NCBI RefSeq assembly: GCF_020166415.1
Contig: NZ_JAIQXV010000024.1
Location: 1-64,000 of the forward strand
From: Deinococcus multiflagellatus
GTDB lineage: Bacteria; Deinococcota; Deinococci; Deinococcales; Deinococcaceae
Direction of reading: 5' to 3'
Length of the DNA: 64,000 nucleotides
Below, piece by piece: positions 8,608-19,928 of the stretch. The position numbers were made by a program, and so were the translations under genes. The notes beneath the pieces were generated by a model that saw nothing but the letters and a program-made list of their open reading frames with translations, did no database searches and was not told the DNA's origin. Numbering within the stretch: the first letter of the stretch is position 1; each line of letters opens with the position of its first letter.

Positions 8608-8658
8608 TTGACAACGATCTACAGAAACCGTACTTCTGAAGGGAAGTCATTGTCAACG
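8608..8658. promoter_or_regulatory. Divergent promoter region with MarR-like inverted repeats
   Basis: TTGACAAC at 8608-8615 and ATTGTCAACG at 8649-8658 are inverted copies about 33 bp apart, between the starts of marR and arsN1. A further GTCAACG follows at 8659. The placement suggests autoregulation of marR and co-control of arsN1. Confidence 0.5.
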
Positions 8659-8677
8659 TCAACGACCTGGAGGCCCT

Positions 8678-9163
8678 ATGACCCTGCACTGCCCCCGCCC
8701 CGCCACCCCGGCCGACGCCGCCGACATCGCCCGCATTTACACCCAGGGCATCGAAGACCGCAGCAGCACCTTTGAGACCCGGCCCCGCACCGCTGCAGAC
8801 ATCCAGAGCTGGTTTGACGGAACCCATCCGATCATCGTGGTGGAACGGAATGGACAGGTCACCGCGTTCGCCAGCACCAGCCTCTATCGGCCCCGCGACT
8901 GCTACGCCGGCATTGCCGAGTTCAGTGTGTACGTGGACCGCGCCGCGCGGGGCACTGGCGCCGGGAAGGCCGCCATGCAGGCCCTGATCGCTGCCGCCCA
9001 GGATACCGGGTACTGGAAACTGCTCTCCAGGGTCTTCCCGGAGAACACCGCGAGCCGAACGTTGCTGGTCTCACTGGGCTTCCGTGAGGTGGGCACCTAT
9101 GAGAAGCATGGCCGGTTGGAGGGGATCTGGAAAGACGTGGTGATCGTCGAGAAGCTGCTCTGA
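8678..9163 (+). CDS. arsN1: GNAT acetyltransferase, ArsN1 (arsinothricin/phosphinothricin) type
   Basis: A 161-residue enzyme of the family that acetylates the amino group of the antimetabolites arsinothricin and phosphinothricin. Seen are YAGIAEFSVYV, the acetyl-CoA loop ARGTGAGKAAM, SRVFPENTASR and the C-terminal HGRLEGIWKDVVIVEKLL, all characteristic of ArsN1. It is divergent from marR and probably under its control. Having ArsN1 and ArsN2 together suggests exposure to arsenic-containing antibiotics as well as inorganic arsenic. Confidence 0.85.
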   Translation: MTLHCPRPATPADAADIARIYTQGIEDRSSTFETRPRTAADIQSWFDGTHPIIVVERNGQVTAFASTSLYRPRDCYAGIAEFSVYVDRAARGTGAGKAAMQALIAAAQDTGYWKLLSRVFPENTASRTLLVSLGFREVGTYEKHGRLEGIWKDVVIVEKLL

Positions 9164-9191
9164 ACTGTGGCGGCCTGTGGTGGAATACCGC

Positions 9192-10367
9192 ATGGCCCGC
9201 ACCACCCGAACATTGAACCCCCTGCACTTTGAGGACCTGGAGCCCCACCGCTTTGAGGATCTGGTGCGCCAACTCGCCTACGAGTACCGGCCCTGGGCCA
9301 GCATCGAGGCGACGGGGCGGGGCGGCGCGGATGATGGCATCGACATCCGCGCGTTCGAGCAGAACCGCATGTCCCCGACTGAGGAGACAGACGAGGAAGA
9401 TCTGCCGCCCCCCGTAGCCGCTGGGCGGCTATGGATCATTCAATGCAAACGCGAGAAACGCATCGGGCCCACGCAGGTGAAGCGCTATGTCGAGGAGAGC
9501 GTGCAGGGCCCGGACGTCCCGTACGGCTTCATCCTCGCGGCCGCCTGTGACTTCAGCAAGAAAGCCTATGACGCCTTCCGCTTGGCCCTGATCGGGACAG
9601 GTGTGCAGGAGTTCCAGATCTGGGGCAAGGCCGAGCTGGAGGACATGTTGTTCCAACCCAAGAATGATCACCTGCTGTTTGCGTATTTTGGGATCAGTTT
9701 GCAGGTCAAGAAACGGACCCGTCAGACCAAACTTCGCAGTCTCCTGGCTTAACGCAAGCGCATTCAGAATGCCTTTGAAACCGAGCGGTGGGACATCAAT
9801 AAGGACATTCTTCTCGTGGATGCTGGCTCTAAAGACTATCCAGTGATTCCCGATATCGAGGCATTTCAATCAGCGCCGGAATGGGGCGTCTTCAAGCTCA
9901 AATATATCTATCCCCAGCATTACCTGGTCTTGGAGCGTCAGCGGCAACTGGCCTACGCCAACTTTGAGACTGGTGAATGGGATGTGCTGGAAGAGAGTCA
10001 GGTGACGGTCACTCGGGAGCGTGTTTTCGGCATGCCCCGTCCATCCACCGATCCCTTTGCCGAACCACGACAGCAAGCCTGGGAGGCCTTCGTCCCCTCA
10101 CGGCACCACGCCGAACTGATAACCCCGGACATCGTTCATCTCCGAGATCTTGTGGCTCTTGCAGAACGCGGCGACGCCATCCACCATCTTCCCATTTTGT
10201 ATATCGAACCTGCGGCGCCCGGCGAACTGACAGCCCGTGGCGATATCCAATTCCTTGAGACGCCGACTGGACGCCTTGACCTCAGGCGCATTCGAGCCGA
10301 CCCCGAGAAACGCATTCCCTTCTTCAAAGACTTCCAACTTGAGGAAGGAGATACGCCAGACGCCTGA
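9192..10367 (+). pseudogene. Mrr-like nuclease interrupted by an in-frame stop
   Basis: The N-terminal part looks like a PD-(D/E)xK restriction endonuclease of the Mrr type: HRFEDLVRQL, D-D-G-I-D, then W-I-I-Q-C-K-R-E. The frame stops with TAA at 9750-9752 (LRSLLA-stop), then continues without any shift to 10367 as RKRIQNAFETERWDINKDILLVDAG and on. One base change (CAA or GAA to TAA) explains it. The intact protein would have about 391 residues. The first half could still be made as a 186-residue protein. It ends directly against trxB (convergent). Confidence 0.75.
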
Positions 10368-11329
<962 letters not shown>

Positions 11330-11333
<4 letters not shown>

Positions 11334-12049
11334 TTTGAGTCCTTTCCGTTGCGGAGCTGCGCCGCTTCTTTTGCGCCGTGATACGCGTGTTGCTCAGCCC
11401 ATTGAGCCGCCGCCTCAATGTTGTAGGGCACACGCCGGAAGGTGACGTTCCATGCGCCCCCTTCACCCTCCAGCAGCACCCAGCGGGCGAGGGGCGAGCC
11501 GTCTTTCTGCCGGGAGACCGCACCCGCGTTCACCACGGTCAAGGCACCAATCTGGCGAAGATGTTCCAGGTGGGAGTGGCCCACGATGACGACGCGGGCA
11601 TTCCCGGTGTTGCTCAGCCGTTCCTGCACCAAGTCGTCATGTGCCCAGGCGTTGCCGTCGCGCAGCAGGTAGGTCCAGGCGGAGTCTGGGGTCCCGTGGG
11701 CGGCCAGGACTTGACCGTCGGCCAAGGAGACGGAGGTGGGCAGGCCAGCCACGTACGCTCCAGCGCTTTCGGGGAGCTGCTCATGGAGCCAGGCCAGCAT
11801 CTCGCGCTTCTCGGTGGTGTCGGTCAACGGCTGGCCCAGCCGCTCGTCGGTGTTGCCCCGCACCTCCAGGACACCGTACTCGGCCTTCAGGTGCTGCTGG
11901 AGCTGCCACGCGCCAGCGGGGTCCGCGCCGCCGAACAGCTGATCCCCCAGGTTGACCCAGGCGTCCGGCTGGTGGGCCTTGATGTCCTGCGCGACGGCCT
12001 CCAGCGCAAAGCGGTTGCCGTGCACGTCGCCAAAGACGGCAATCTTCAT
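11330..12049 (-). CDS. Calcineurin-like metallophosphoesterase
   Basis: A 239-residue cytosolic phosphoesterase of the YfcE/MJ0936 type. The metal ligands are in order: D-V-H-G-N at the N-terminus, N-L-G-D-Q, R-G-N-T-D-E and G-H-S-H. It sits between arsC and trxB with 4-bp overlaps on both sides, so it is part of the arsenic operon. Its role there is unknown; removal of toxic arsenylated metabolites is conceivable but only a guess. Confidence 0.85.
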
Positions 12050-12477
12050 GCGCGCTCCGCGACCCAGGCCTGCACGCGGGCGTCAATCTCATCCCGCACG
12101 CGGCGGAACACCTGCAGGCGCTCGTCTTCAGTGCCTGTGGCCGCAGCTGGATCATCGAACGCCCACGACAATCGGTAGGTCGCGTTCGGGAAGATCGGGC
12201 AATTTGCTTCTGCACGGTCGCAGACGGTGATCACGTAGGTGAAGTGCTCCGCGATCAGGGGGCGCACACCCTTGGCCTGGAGGTGCTCCGTTGGAAAGCC
12301 CTGCTCTTTGAGGACCTGCACCGTGAGGGGGTTCACCTCACCCGGTTCCAGGCCAGCAGAGGTGACCTGATACCGGTCGCCCCCGTGGTGTTCAAGCAGC
12401 ACCTGGGCCATCTGGGACCGGGCGGTGTTGCCGGTGCAGAGGAAGAGCACGCGGATGGGGCGGGGGGCGTAGGTCAT
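12046..12477 (-). CDS. arsC: Arsenate reductase, low-molecular-weight phosphatase fold, copy 2
   Basis: 143 residues. The P-loop is C-T-G-N-T-A-R-S (C-X5-R) near the N-terminus, and later cysteines include TVCDRAEANCPIF, as in thioredoxin-coupled ArsC proteins. It reduces As(V) to As(III). The start is set by the ATGA overlap with the aquaporin stop. The sequence is clearly different from the arsC at 13162, so it is not a recent duplicate. Confidence 0.85.
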   Translation of the reverse strand: MTYAPRPIRVLFLCTGNTARSQMAQVLLEHHGGDRYQVTSAGLEPGEVNPLTVQVLKEQGFPTEHLQAKGVRPLIAEHFTYVITVCDRAEANCPIFPNATYRLSWAFDDPAAATGTEDERLQVFRRVRDEIDARVQAWVAERA

Positions 12478-13160
12478 GCGACTTCTCCTTCCGGAACGAA
12501 TTCCTGAGCGGTGCGGGGCTGGGTTTCGATGGGTTCTGTAAGGGCCAGGAGGTGGTTCGCGGCGACAGCCAGAGCAGCGCCGATAAGCGGAGCGACCCAG
12601 TACAGCCAGTGGGCAGTCCAGATGCCGCTGGCCAGCGCCGGGCCAAAGGAGCGCGCGGGGTTCATGCTCGCGCCCGTGATGGGGCCACCCATGGCGGCCT
12701 CCAGAGCCACAACGCCACCGACGACCCAAGGCAATCCCGACCGCAGGGCGACCAGGAGCAGGAAGAAGGTCAGGATCAGTTCCAGAACGAACGCCTGCAT
12801 AACGCTGCCAGCCGGCACGGTGACACCCAGATTGCCCGTCATGCCGAACAGAGCGAGCAGGACGAAGGCCGCCAGAGTCGCCCCGATCAATTGGGCAACC
12901 ACGTAAGGCAGCACGCGCGCTTTCGGAAACTTTCCAGCCAAGGTCAGCGCAAACGTGGCTGCCGGATTGATATGCGCGCCGCTGATCGGCGCCAGGGCGG
13001 CAATGACCGCCGTCACCGTGAGACCGAAGACAGCAGCCACGCCCAAGTGCCCTAACGCCCCCGTCTGCGCTTGAACGACGGCTGCACCAGGTCCGAAGAA
13101 CACCAAGGCAAAGGTGCCCAAGCCTTCAGCAGTCACAGCGCGGGACAGAGGCACCGTCAT
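12474..13160 (-). CDS. Aquaporin/glycerol-channel (MIP) protein, AqpS-like
   Basis: A 228-residue six-helix MIP channel with both half-helix motifs: NPA in SGAHINPAATF and NPA in GASMNPARSFGPAL. It lies one base after arsC copy 1 and overlaps arsC copy 2. In Sinorhizobium meliloti a similar AqpS replaces an arsenite pump and lets As(OH)3 leave down its gradient after reduction. This operon has no pump either, so the same role is likely. Confidence 0.88.
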   Translation of the reverse strand: MTVPLSRAVTAEGLGTFALVFFGPGAAVVQAQTGALGHLGVAAVFGLTVTAVIAALAPISGAHINPAATFALTLAGKFPKARVLPYVVAQLIGATLAAFVLLALFGMTGNLGVTVPAGSVMQAFVLELILTFFLLLVALRSGLPWVVGGVVALEAAMGGPITGASMNPARSFGPALASGIWTAHWLYWVAPLIGAALAVAANHLLALTEPIETQPRTAQEFVPEGEVA

Positions 13161-13161
13161 C

Positions 13162-13623
13162 TCAGACCACCGTCACGGCAGGGCTGTCTTCGTAGGTGGG
13201 GGGCGCGTCCTGGCCATCGTTCAGAGCCTGCACGAAGGCATCGAACTGGACTTTGAGCTGGTCGCGTACGGTGCGCCAGCGGTCCAGGCTGCCGCCACTG
13301 GGGTCCGTGAACGGGTAGTGACGCCGGTTGGTTTTGCCGGGGTACACCGGGCACGCTTCAGCGGCACTGTCACAAACGGTGACGACGTAGTCGAAGTTCT
13401 GTGCGTCAGGCACATCCCAGAGGGTCTTGCTGATATGGATCGACAGGTCAATGCCCAGTTCGGCCATCACGGTTTTAGCGTCATCTTTGATCCGCGTGGC
13501 TTCGGTTCCGGCGGAATGCACCTCCAGGTCCACGCCCAGGCGCCGGGCCGCGTCACGGGTGAGGGCTTCGGCCATTTGGGAGCGGGCGGAATTGTGGGTG
13601 CAGAGAATCAGGACACGGGGCAC
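13162..13623 (-). CDS. arsC: Arsenate reductase, low-molecular-weight phosphatase fold, copy 1
   Basis: 153 residues with the P-loop C-T-H-N-S-A-R-S and the later redox cysteines in VTVCDSAAEACPVYPG, followed by the conserved P-F-x-D-P-S (YPFTDPSGG). This is the thioredoxin-dependent arsenate reductase pattern. It follows arsR by 9 bp. The dedicated trxB at the end of the operon is a fitting electron donor path. Confidence 0.9.
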   Translation of the reverse strand: MPRVLILCTHNSARSQMAEALTRDAARRLGVDLEVHSAGTEATRIKDDAKTVMAELGIDLSIHISKTLWDVPDAQNFDYVVTVCDSAAEACPVYPGKTNRRHYPFTDPSGGSLDRWRTVRDQLKVQFDAFVQALNDGQDAPPTYEDSPAVTVV

Positions 13624-13632
13624 GGGGCCACG

Positions 13633-13953
13633 TTAACACACCGATTTCGGTTGATGTGTCAAGGTGCCGTGATCTGGGAAGAGATCGGCGAGAAGCTGGC
13701 CACCGATGTAGAACAGGGGCTCGCGGCGCAGCGCGTAATACATGTTCTTGCCGCGCTGCTCGGCGGTCACGAGGCCCGCTTCTTTCAGAATGCCCAGGTG
13801 GTACGACACTTTGGACTGCGGCAGATTCAGCAGCGCTTCGAGGTCGCAGACACAGTGTTCGCCCTGGGCGAGATGGCGCACCAGATCGTAGCGGGTGTCC
13901 TGGGCGAGCGCCTTGAGCTGGTCCAGCACCGTGGGCGCAGTCAGAGTAGTCAC
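13633..13953 (-). CDS. arsR: ArsR repressor of arsenic operon 2
   Basis: 106 residues, with the classic arsenite motif C-V-C-D-L and a winged helix (PQSKVSYHLGILKEAG). GTG is the start; TAGAAT lies six bases upstream, so translation is probably leaderless. It is the first gene of the arsR-arsC-aquaporin-arsC-phosphoesterase-trxB operon. Confidence 0.9.
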   Translation of the reverse strand: MTTLTAPTVLDQLKALAQDTRYDLVRHLAQGEHCVCDLEALLNLPQSKVSYHLGILKEAGLVTAEQRGKNMYYALRREPLFYIGGQLLADLFPDHGTLTHQPKSVC

Positions 13954-14019
13954 CCATCTATTCTATTCAGTGAGGTGCCGTTGGGTGTGAGTCTGACAGA
14001 TGGTGGGGCACACTCAAGC

Positions 14020-14260
14020 ATGTTGCGTCCACCCGATCTCCTGTGTCTTCCAGAAGACACGGCGCGCATTGCCCGTGCAGCCTTTCCCCAGGGCAATCTG
14101 CACCTGACGCTTCGGGACGAGTCTGGCCTTCTGTTCGATAATGGTGCCTTCCAGCATTTGTTTTCGAGCCGGGGTCGGCCTGCCTTGCCGTCTGGGCCTC
14201 GCGCTGGATGATTCTGGCTTCCATTTCAGCGTCCTGAGTTCCTTCCAATCACTCCGCTTG
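14020..14260 (+). pseudogene. IS1182-type transposase remnant
   Basis: The ATG and the next 55 or so residues (PEDTARIARAAFPQGNLHLTLRDE and on to SRGRPALPSG) match the N-terminus of the transposase at 60222. After RGRPALP the sequence jumps to LDDSGFHFSVLSSF, which in the other copy lies about 55 residues further on, so there is an internal deletion. Nothing more of the element is recognisable. Confidence 0.75.
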
Positions 14261-14460
14261 GATTGAATCGCCTAGAAACGATTCAATTCGAATCTATATC
14301 AGCCCACCTCAGCAGGGTTAAATTTGGTGCGCTGGGGGATTCCGCTCCTGACCCCAGGGTCCGGGCTCATCTGGCGCACCCGTTGTTCACATCAGACGGG
14401 GCGGGAGCCAGGCACGGCAACCGACCCGTATCTCGCTCAGGTGCGTCAGGAGACAGGGTC
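14261..14460. other. Gene-free stretch beside the IS remnant
   Basis: AT-richer bases near 14260-14330 are followed by noncoding sequence. I see no gene, repeat or clear promoter. It separates the transposase fragment from the terminator of the DUF2171 gene. Confidence 0.5.
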
Positions 14461-14498
14461 AAGAAAGAGCGGCGACTCCTGATCAGGGGTCGCCGCTC
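14461..14498 (-). terminator. Terminator of the DUF2171 gene
   Basis: A 32-bp near-perfect palindrome (14467-14498, one mismatch pair) is followed on the minus strand by TTTCTT. It lies 12 bp after the DUF2171 stop. Confidence 0.75.
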
Positions 14499-14509
14499 CG
14501 CCCAGCCTT

Positions 14510-14755
14510 TTACTGCCTGTGCTCGGGATGGGGGTCTTCATCCAGCCACTGCTGATGCACCTGGGCGTGGCTCAGGTTGAGGTGGACATGCTCATCCACG
14601 TGATCCACCGCGCTCAGCGGGAGCCAGTGATGCTGGCCGGACTCGTCCTTGGTGAGTTTGATGTACTCGCCGTCCAGACGGTCCACCTGGCCGTGGGGCT
14701 GGCCATCGGCGCAGACAACGGGCATGTGCTCTCTGATCTGATCTTGTTCAGTCAT
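14510..14755 (-). CDS. DUF2171-like small protein
   Basis: 81 residues after ATG 14755, which has AGGAGG at the correct distance. The pattern MPVVCADGQPHGQVDRLDGEYIKLTKD, then HHWLPLSAVDHVDEHVHL matches DUF2171, a PRC-barrel-like family often seen in stress contexts. The tail is His/Asp/Glu rich. It is monocistronic, with its own terminator, and divergent from the metal ATPase. Confidence 0.75.
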   Translation of the reverse strand: MTEQDQIREHMPVVCADGQPHGQVDRLDGEYIKLTKDESGQHHWLPLSAVDHVDEHVHLNLSHAQVHQQWLDEDPHPEHRQ

Positions 14756-14828
14756 CGTGGTGCCTCCTGAGCCCCGAACGTACGCCCCAGTCCCCCATGC
14801 CCCGATGAACCCCAAGTCAAATCACCTT

Positions 14829-14872
14829 CATATCTGAGTAGATTTACATATGAGTGACAGCTCAGCTATCAT
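14829..14872 (+). promoter_or_regulatory. Leaderless promoter and operator of metal operon 1
   Basis: TTTACA (14843-14848), an 18-base spacer and TATCAT (14867-14872) place the transcription start at the ATPase ATG (14879). An inverted repeat with CATAT...ATATG ends (14829-14852) overlaps the -35. It is an imperfect relative of the stronger sites at 58463 and 61792. CadC, encoded later in the operon, is the likely repressor. Confidence 0.65.
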
Positions 14873-14878
14873 AGGGCC

Positions 14879-17109
<2,231 letters not shown>

Positions 17110-17113
<4 letters not shown>

Positions 17114-17370
17114 CGGCCGCAAAGGCGCCCATCACCCTCTACACCGTGCCCAACTGCCCGGACTGCCACGCCGTCGCGCGGCTGCTCAGCCGCTGCGGGG
17201 CCGCGTACACCGAACGGGATCTGCGCCAGGACCCAGGCGCCCTGGCGGCGCTGCGCCAGGTCACCGACGTGCGGGTCGCCCCCGTCACCGTGGTGGGCGA
17301 GCAGGTCTTTTTCGGCACGGTGGACCAGCAGCGCCCGGGCCTGCTCGCCGCGCTCAAGGGCACCGCATGA
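17110..17370 (+). CDS. Glutaredoxin-like protein
   Basis: 86 residues with C-P-D-C near the N-terminus and the glutaredoxin cis-Pro segment VRVAPVTVVGEQVFFGT. The GTG start overlaps the ATPase stop (GTGA). A homologue follows the second metal ATPase operon at 54373. Pairing with an ATPase twice suggests a role in metal-thiol handling or in keeping the pump's cysteines reduced. Confidence 0.85.
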
Positions 17371-17873
17371 AGTGGCGTCCCCTCCTCCTGGTCCTGGCGC
17401 TCCTGGTCGCCGAAGGCCTCCTGAAAGCCTGGGCCGTCACCACCCTTGAGCCAGGGGTGAATCGCCCACTTCTTCCAGGTGTCCTTCACCTGGGCTTCAC
17501 CCTGAATCCGGGCATGGCGTGGGGCCTGCTGGGCGGCTTTGCCGCGCCTCTGGCCGTGCTGCGGGTGCTCGTCGGCCTCGGCCTCGTGGGCGCCCTGGGC
17601 CTGGGCCGCGTGCCCCGCCGCTGGATCTGGCCGCTGGCCCTGATCGCGGCGGGCGCGCTGGGCAATGGCCTGGACGGTCTGATGCGGGGCGCCGTGGTGG
17701 ACTACCTCACGTCACCGCTCCTGGACACCGTGTCCAGAGCGGTATCCAGAGAGCCCTTTCCTGTCTTCAACCTGTCCGACGTGCTGGTGTGTGCCGGGAC
17801 AGGCGCCTTGCTCATCCTCTCCTGGCGTCAGGACCGACGCGCCGCCCACGCGCGGAAGCAGCCTCTGTCTTGA
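17367..17873 (+). CDS. lspA: Signal peptidase II, copy 1
   Basis: 168 residues, four membrane helices. LspA cuts prolipoproteins. The two catalytic Asp regions are GALGNGLDGLMRGAVVDYL and FPVFNLSDVLV; the usual FNxAD reads FNLSD. It overlaps the glutaredoxin gene (ATGA). A lipoprotein gene (DUF3105) follows, giving it an obvious local substrate. Confidence 0.88.
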   Translation: MKWRPLLLVLALLVAEGLLKAWAVTTLEPGVNRPLLPGVLHLGFTLNPGMAWGLLGGFAAPLAVLRVLVGLGLVGALGLGRVPRRWIWPLALIAAGALGNGLDGLMRGAVVDYLTSPLLDTVSRAVSREPFPVFNLSDVLVCAGTGALLILSWRQDRRAAHARKQPLS

Positions 17874-17921
17874 TGGCCCCCACGCCCCTATTCCCGCTTC
17901 ATGTCATCGTCTGGAGACCCT

Positions 17922-18422
17922 ATGAAACGACTGCTGCTGCTGGCCCTCACCGCCTTTCTCGCTGCCTGTAATCAGACCGGGGGTGAGATTGAGGGCGTCA
18001 AGAGTTTCAAGTTCGAGGGCGGCGCCCATAAGCCCGGCCGCCTGGAGTACGCGCAGCGCCCACCGGCGGGAGGCGAACACAACTCATCGTGGCAAAACTG
18101 CGGCGTCTATGAGCGGCCCATCTACGACGAGTACGCGGTGCACAGCATGGAGCACGGGGCAGTCTGGGTCTCGTATCAGCCGAACCTGAGCACCAGCCAG
18201 GTGCTGCAACTCCGGGAGACCCTGGATGGACGCACCTACACCCTGCTCTCGCCCCATGAGACACAAAAGGCCCCCATCGTCCTCAGTGCGTGGAACAAGC
18301 AACTGGAGGTGCAAGACGCCTCGGACCCCCGGATCAAAGCGTTCGTCCAGACCTATGAGCAGGGCGGTGAAGCACCAGAGATTGGAGCCTCGTGCAGCGG
18401 CGCGTACGACGACACGGTCTGA
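17922..18422 (+). CDS. DUF3105 lipoprotein, copy 1
   Basis: 166 residues starting MKRLLLLALTAFLAAC, a lipoprotein signal with Cys16. The domain holds NCGVYERPIYDEYAVHSMEHGAVW with conserved Cys, Tyr and His, and ends [14 protein letters not shown]. The His and Cys residues suggest a metal site outside the cell. It is followed by DUF305 with a 31-bp overlap, an arrangement repeated exactly at 34848-35947. Confidence 0.88.
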   Translation: MKRLLLLALTAFLAACNQTGGEIEGVKSFKFEGGAHKPGRLEYAQRPPAGGEHNSSWQNCGVYERPIYDEYAVHSMEHGAVWVSYQPNLSTSQVLQLRETLDGRTYTLLSPHETQKAPIVLSAWNKQLEVQDASDPRIKAFVQTYEQGGEAPEIGASCSGAYDDTV

Positions 18423-19021
18423 TTCGCTGGGGAGGCGCGGCGCTGGCCACCGCCGCTCTGGGTGCCGGTCTGGCCGTCGCCTGGCCGGCGCCGCCCCGCG
18501 AGCCCAGTGCGGACGTGGCCTTCGCCCGCGATATGGCGGCCCACCACGCCCAGGCCGTGAACATGAGTGTCACCCTCCTGAGGCGCGCGGCCGACCCCGA
18601 AGTGCGCCTGCTGGCCCAGGACATTCTGCTGACCCAGCAGGCGCAGATCGGGCAGATGCAGGGCTGGCTGATGGCCTGGGGCCGGCCGCTGGCCGGGCGG
18701 GAGGCGCCCATGAAGGGCATGGACCGTTCGGCCATGGGCATGGCGCCAGCAGGTGAAGAGGCCGCGCTGAACACCTTGCCGGTGACCACCGCTGAGACCC
18801 GCTTTCTGCTGCTCATGCGCCGGCACCATCAGGGGGGCGTGGCCATGGCCACGTCGGCTCTGAACGCGGTGCGCCGCCCGGAGGTGCGGGCGTTTGCACA
18901 GCGGGTGGTGAGCGCCCAGACCACAGAAATCCTGGCCATCGACGCGTTGCTTGGGGGCCGCAAGGTCACCGTTCCGTCAACCGCCCCGTCCCACTCAATG
19001 GACACGATGGACCATGAGTGA
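18392..19021 (+). CDS. DUF305 (ferritin-like) protein, copy 1
   Basis: 209 residues with an N-terminal membrane anchor or signal. The DUF305 motifs are [16 protein letters not shown] and [14 protein letters not shown], a pair of His-rich helices typical of this family, which is common in copper and metal resistance loci. The GTG start lies 31 bp inside DUF3105. A Met/His-rich tail (HSMDTMDHE) may bind copper. The stop overlaps the CDF start. Confidence 0.85.
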   Translation: MQRRVRRHGLIRWGGAALATAALGAGLAVAWPAPPREPSADVAFARDMAAHHAQAVNMSVTLLRRAADPEVRLLAQDILLTQQAQIGQMQGWLMAWGRPLAGREAPMKGMDRSAMGMAPAGEEAALNTLPVTTAETRFLLLMRRHHQGGVAMATSALNAVRRPEVRAFAQRVVSAQTTEILAIDALLGGRKVTVPSTAPSHSMDTMDHE

Positions 19022-19904
19022 CCACGGCCACAGCCACGGCGCCGCTGCCAATGCCCGCCAGCTCACGCTGGCGCTGCTCCTGACCGGCAGTTTCCTGGTC
19101 GTTGAGGTCATCTATGGCCTGCTCTCCGGCAGCCTGGCCCTGCTCTCAGATGCAGGCCACATGCTCACCGACGTGATGGCCCTGGCGCTGTCGCTGTTCG
19201 CGCTGAAGATCGGCCAGCGGACCGCTGATCGCCGCCGCACCTTCGGGTACCGCCGCGCGGAGATTCTGGCGGCCACGGTGAATGCGGCGGCCCTGTTCGC
19301 CATCGGGCTGTACATTCTCGTCGAGGCGTATGGACGGCTGCAGGCCCCGGTCGAGGTGCAGACCACCCCGATGCTGATCGTGGCCACCCTGGGGCTTGTG
19401 GTCAACCTCATCAGTGCGCGCCTGCTGGTGCAGGGCAGTGGGGACAGCCTGAACATGAAGTCGGCCTACCTGGAAGTCATGGGTGACCTGCTGGGGTCAG
19501 TGGCCGTCATTGTGGGCGCGCTCCTGATCCGCTTCACCGGCCAGACCTGGATTGATCCGGTGCTCGGGGCGTTGATCGGCCTGTGGGTGTTGCCGAGAAC
19601 CTGGCAGCTGCTCAAGGCGAGCGTGAATGTCCTGATGGAAGGGGTGCCGGACGGTCTGGACCTCAGCGCGCTGCGATCTGAACTCGCCGCCCTGCCAGGC
19701 GTGACGGACGTACACGACCTGCATGTGTGGAGCGTCAGCAGCGGCGAGCACAGCCTCACGGCGCATCTGGTCAGTCCGGCCCCACCTGCCGACCTGCACG
19801 CCCGGATCAGCGAAGTGGCCAGCCGGCACGGCATTGAGCACGTCACGGTGCAGCTTGAGGTGCCCGGGGCCCACCGCACGGCCAACACCCATCTTCACCC
19901 TTAA
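19014..19904 (+). CDS. czcD: Cation diffusion facilitator, CzcD/ZitB type
   Basis: 296 residues. It starts MSDHGHSHG, a His-rich N-terminus. Six helices include the zinc-site motif LLSDAGHMLTDV in helix 2 and a matching YLEVMGDLLGSV in helix 5 (the usual HxxxD read as E-x-x-x-D). A cytoplasmic ferredoxin-like domain ends the protein. CDF proteins exchange protons for Zn, Cd or Co. It is part of metal operon 1, overlapping DUF305 by 8 bp. Confidence 0.92.
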   Translation: MSDHGHSHGAAANARQLTLALLLTGSFLVVEVIYGLLSGSLALLSDAGHMLTDVMALALSLFALKIGQRTADRRRTFGYRRAEILAATVNAAALFAIGLYILVEAYGRLQAPVEVQTTPMLIVATLGLVVNLISARLLVQGSGDSLNMKSAYLEVMGDLLGSVAVIVGALLIRFTGQTWIDPVLGALIGLWVLPRTWQLLKASVNVLMEGVPDGLDLSALRSELAALPGVTDVHDLHVWSVSSGEHSLTAHLVSPAPPADLHARISEVASRHGIEHVTVQLEVPGAHRTANTHLHP

Positions 19905-19928
19905 TTCCCCCATGTTGAAGGACACACC

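Noticed and set aside
13650..13661. TTGATGTGTCAA dyad before arsC
   Set aside because: It lies within the last codons of arsR, far from any promoter element, and matches no other site here.
13114..14211. Long open frame on the plus strand across arsC and arsR
   Set aside because: It is antisense to two clear genes; only its last 60 codons, the IS remnant, are meaningful.
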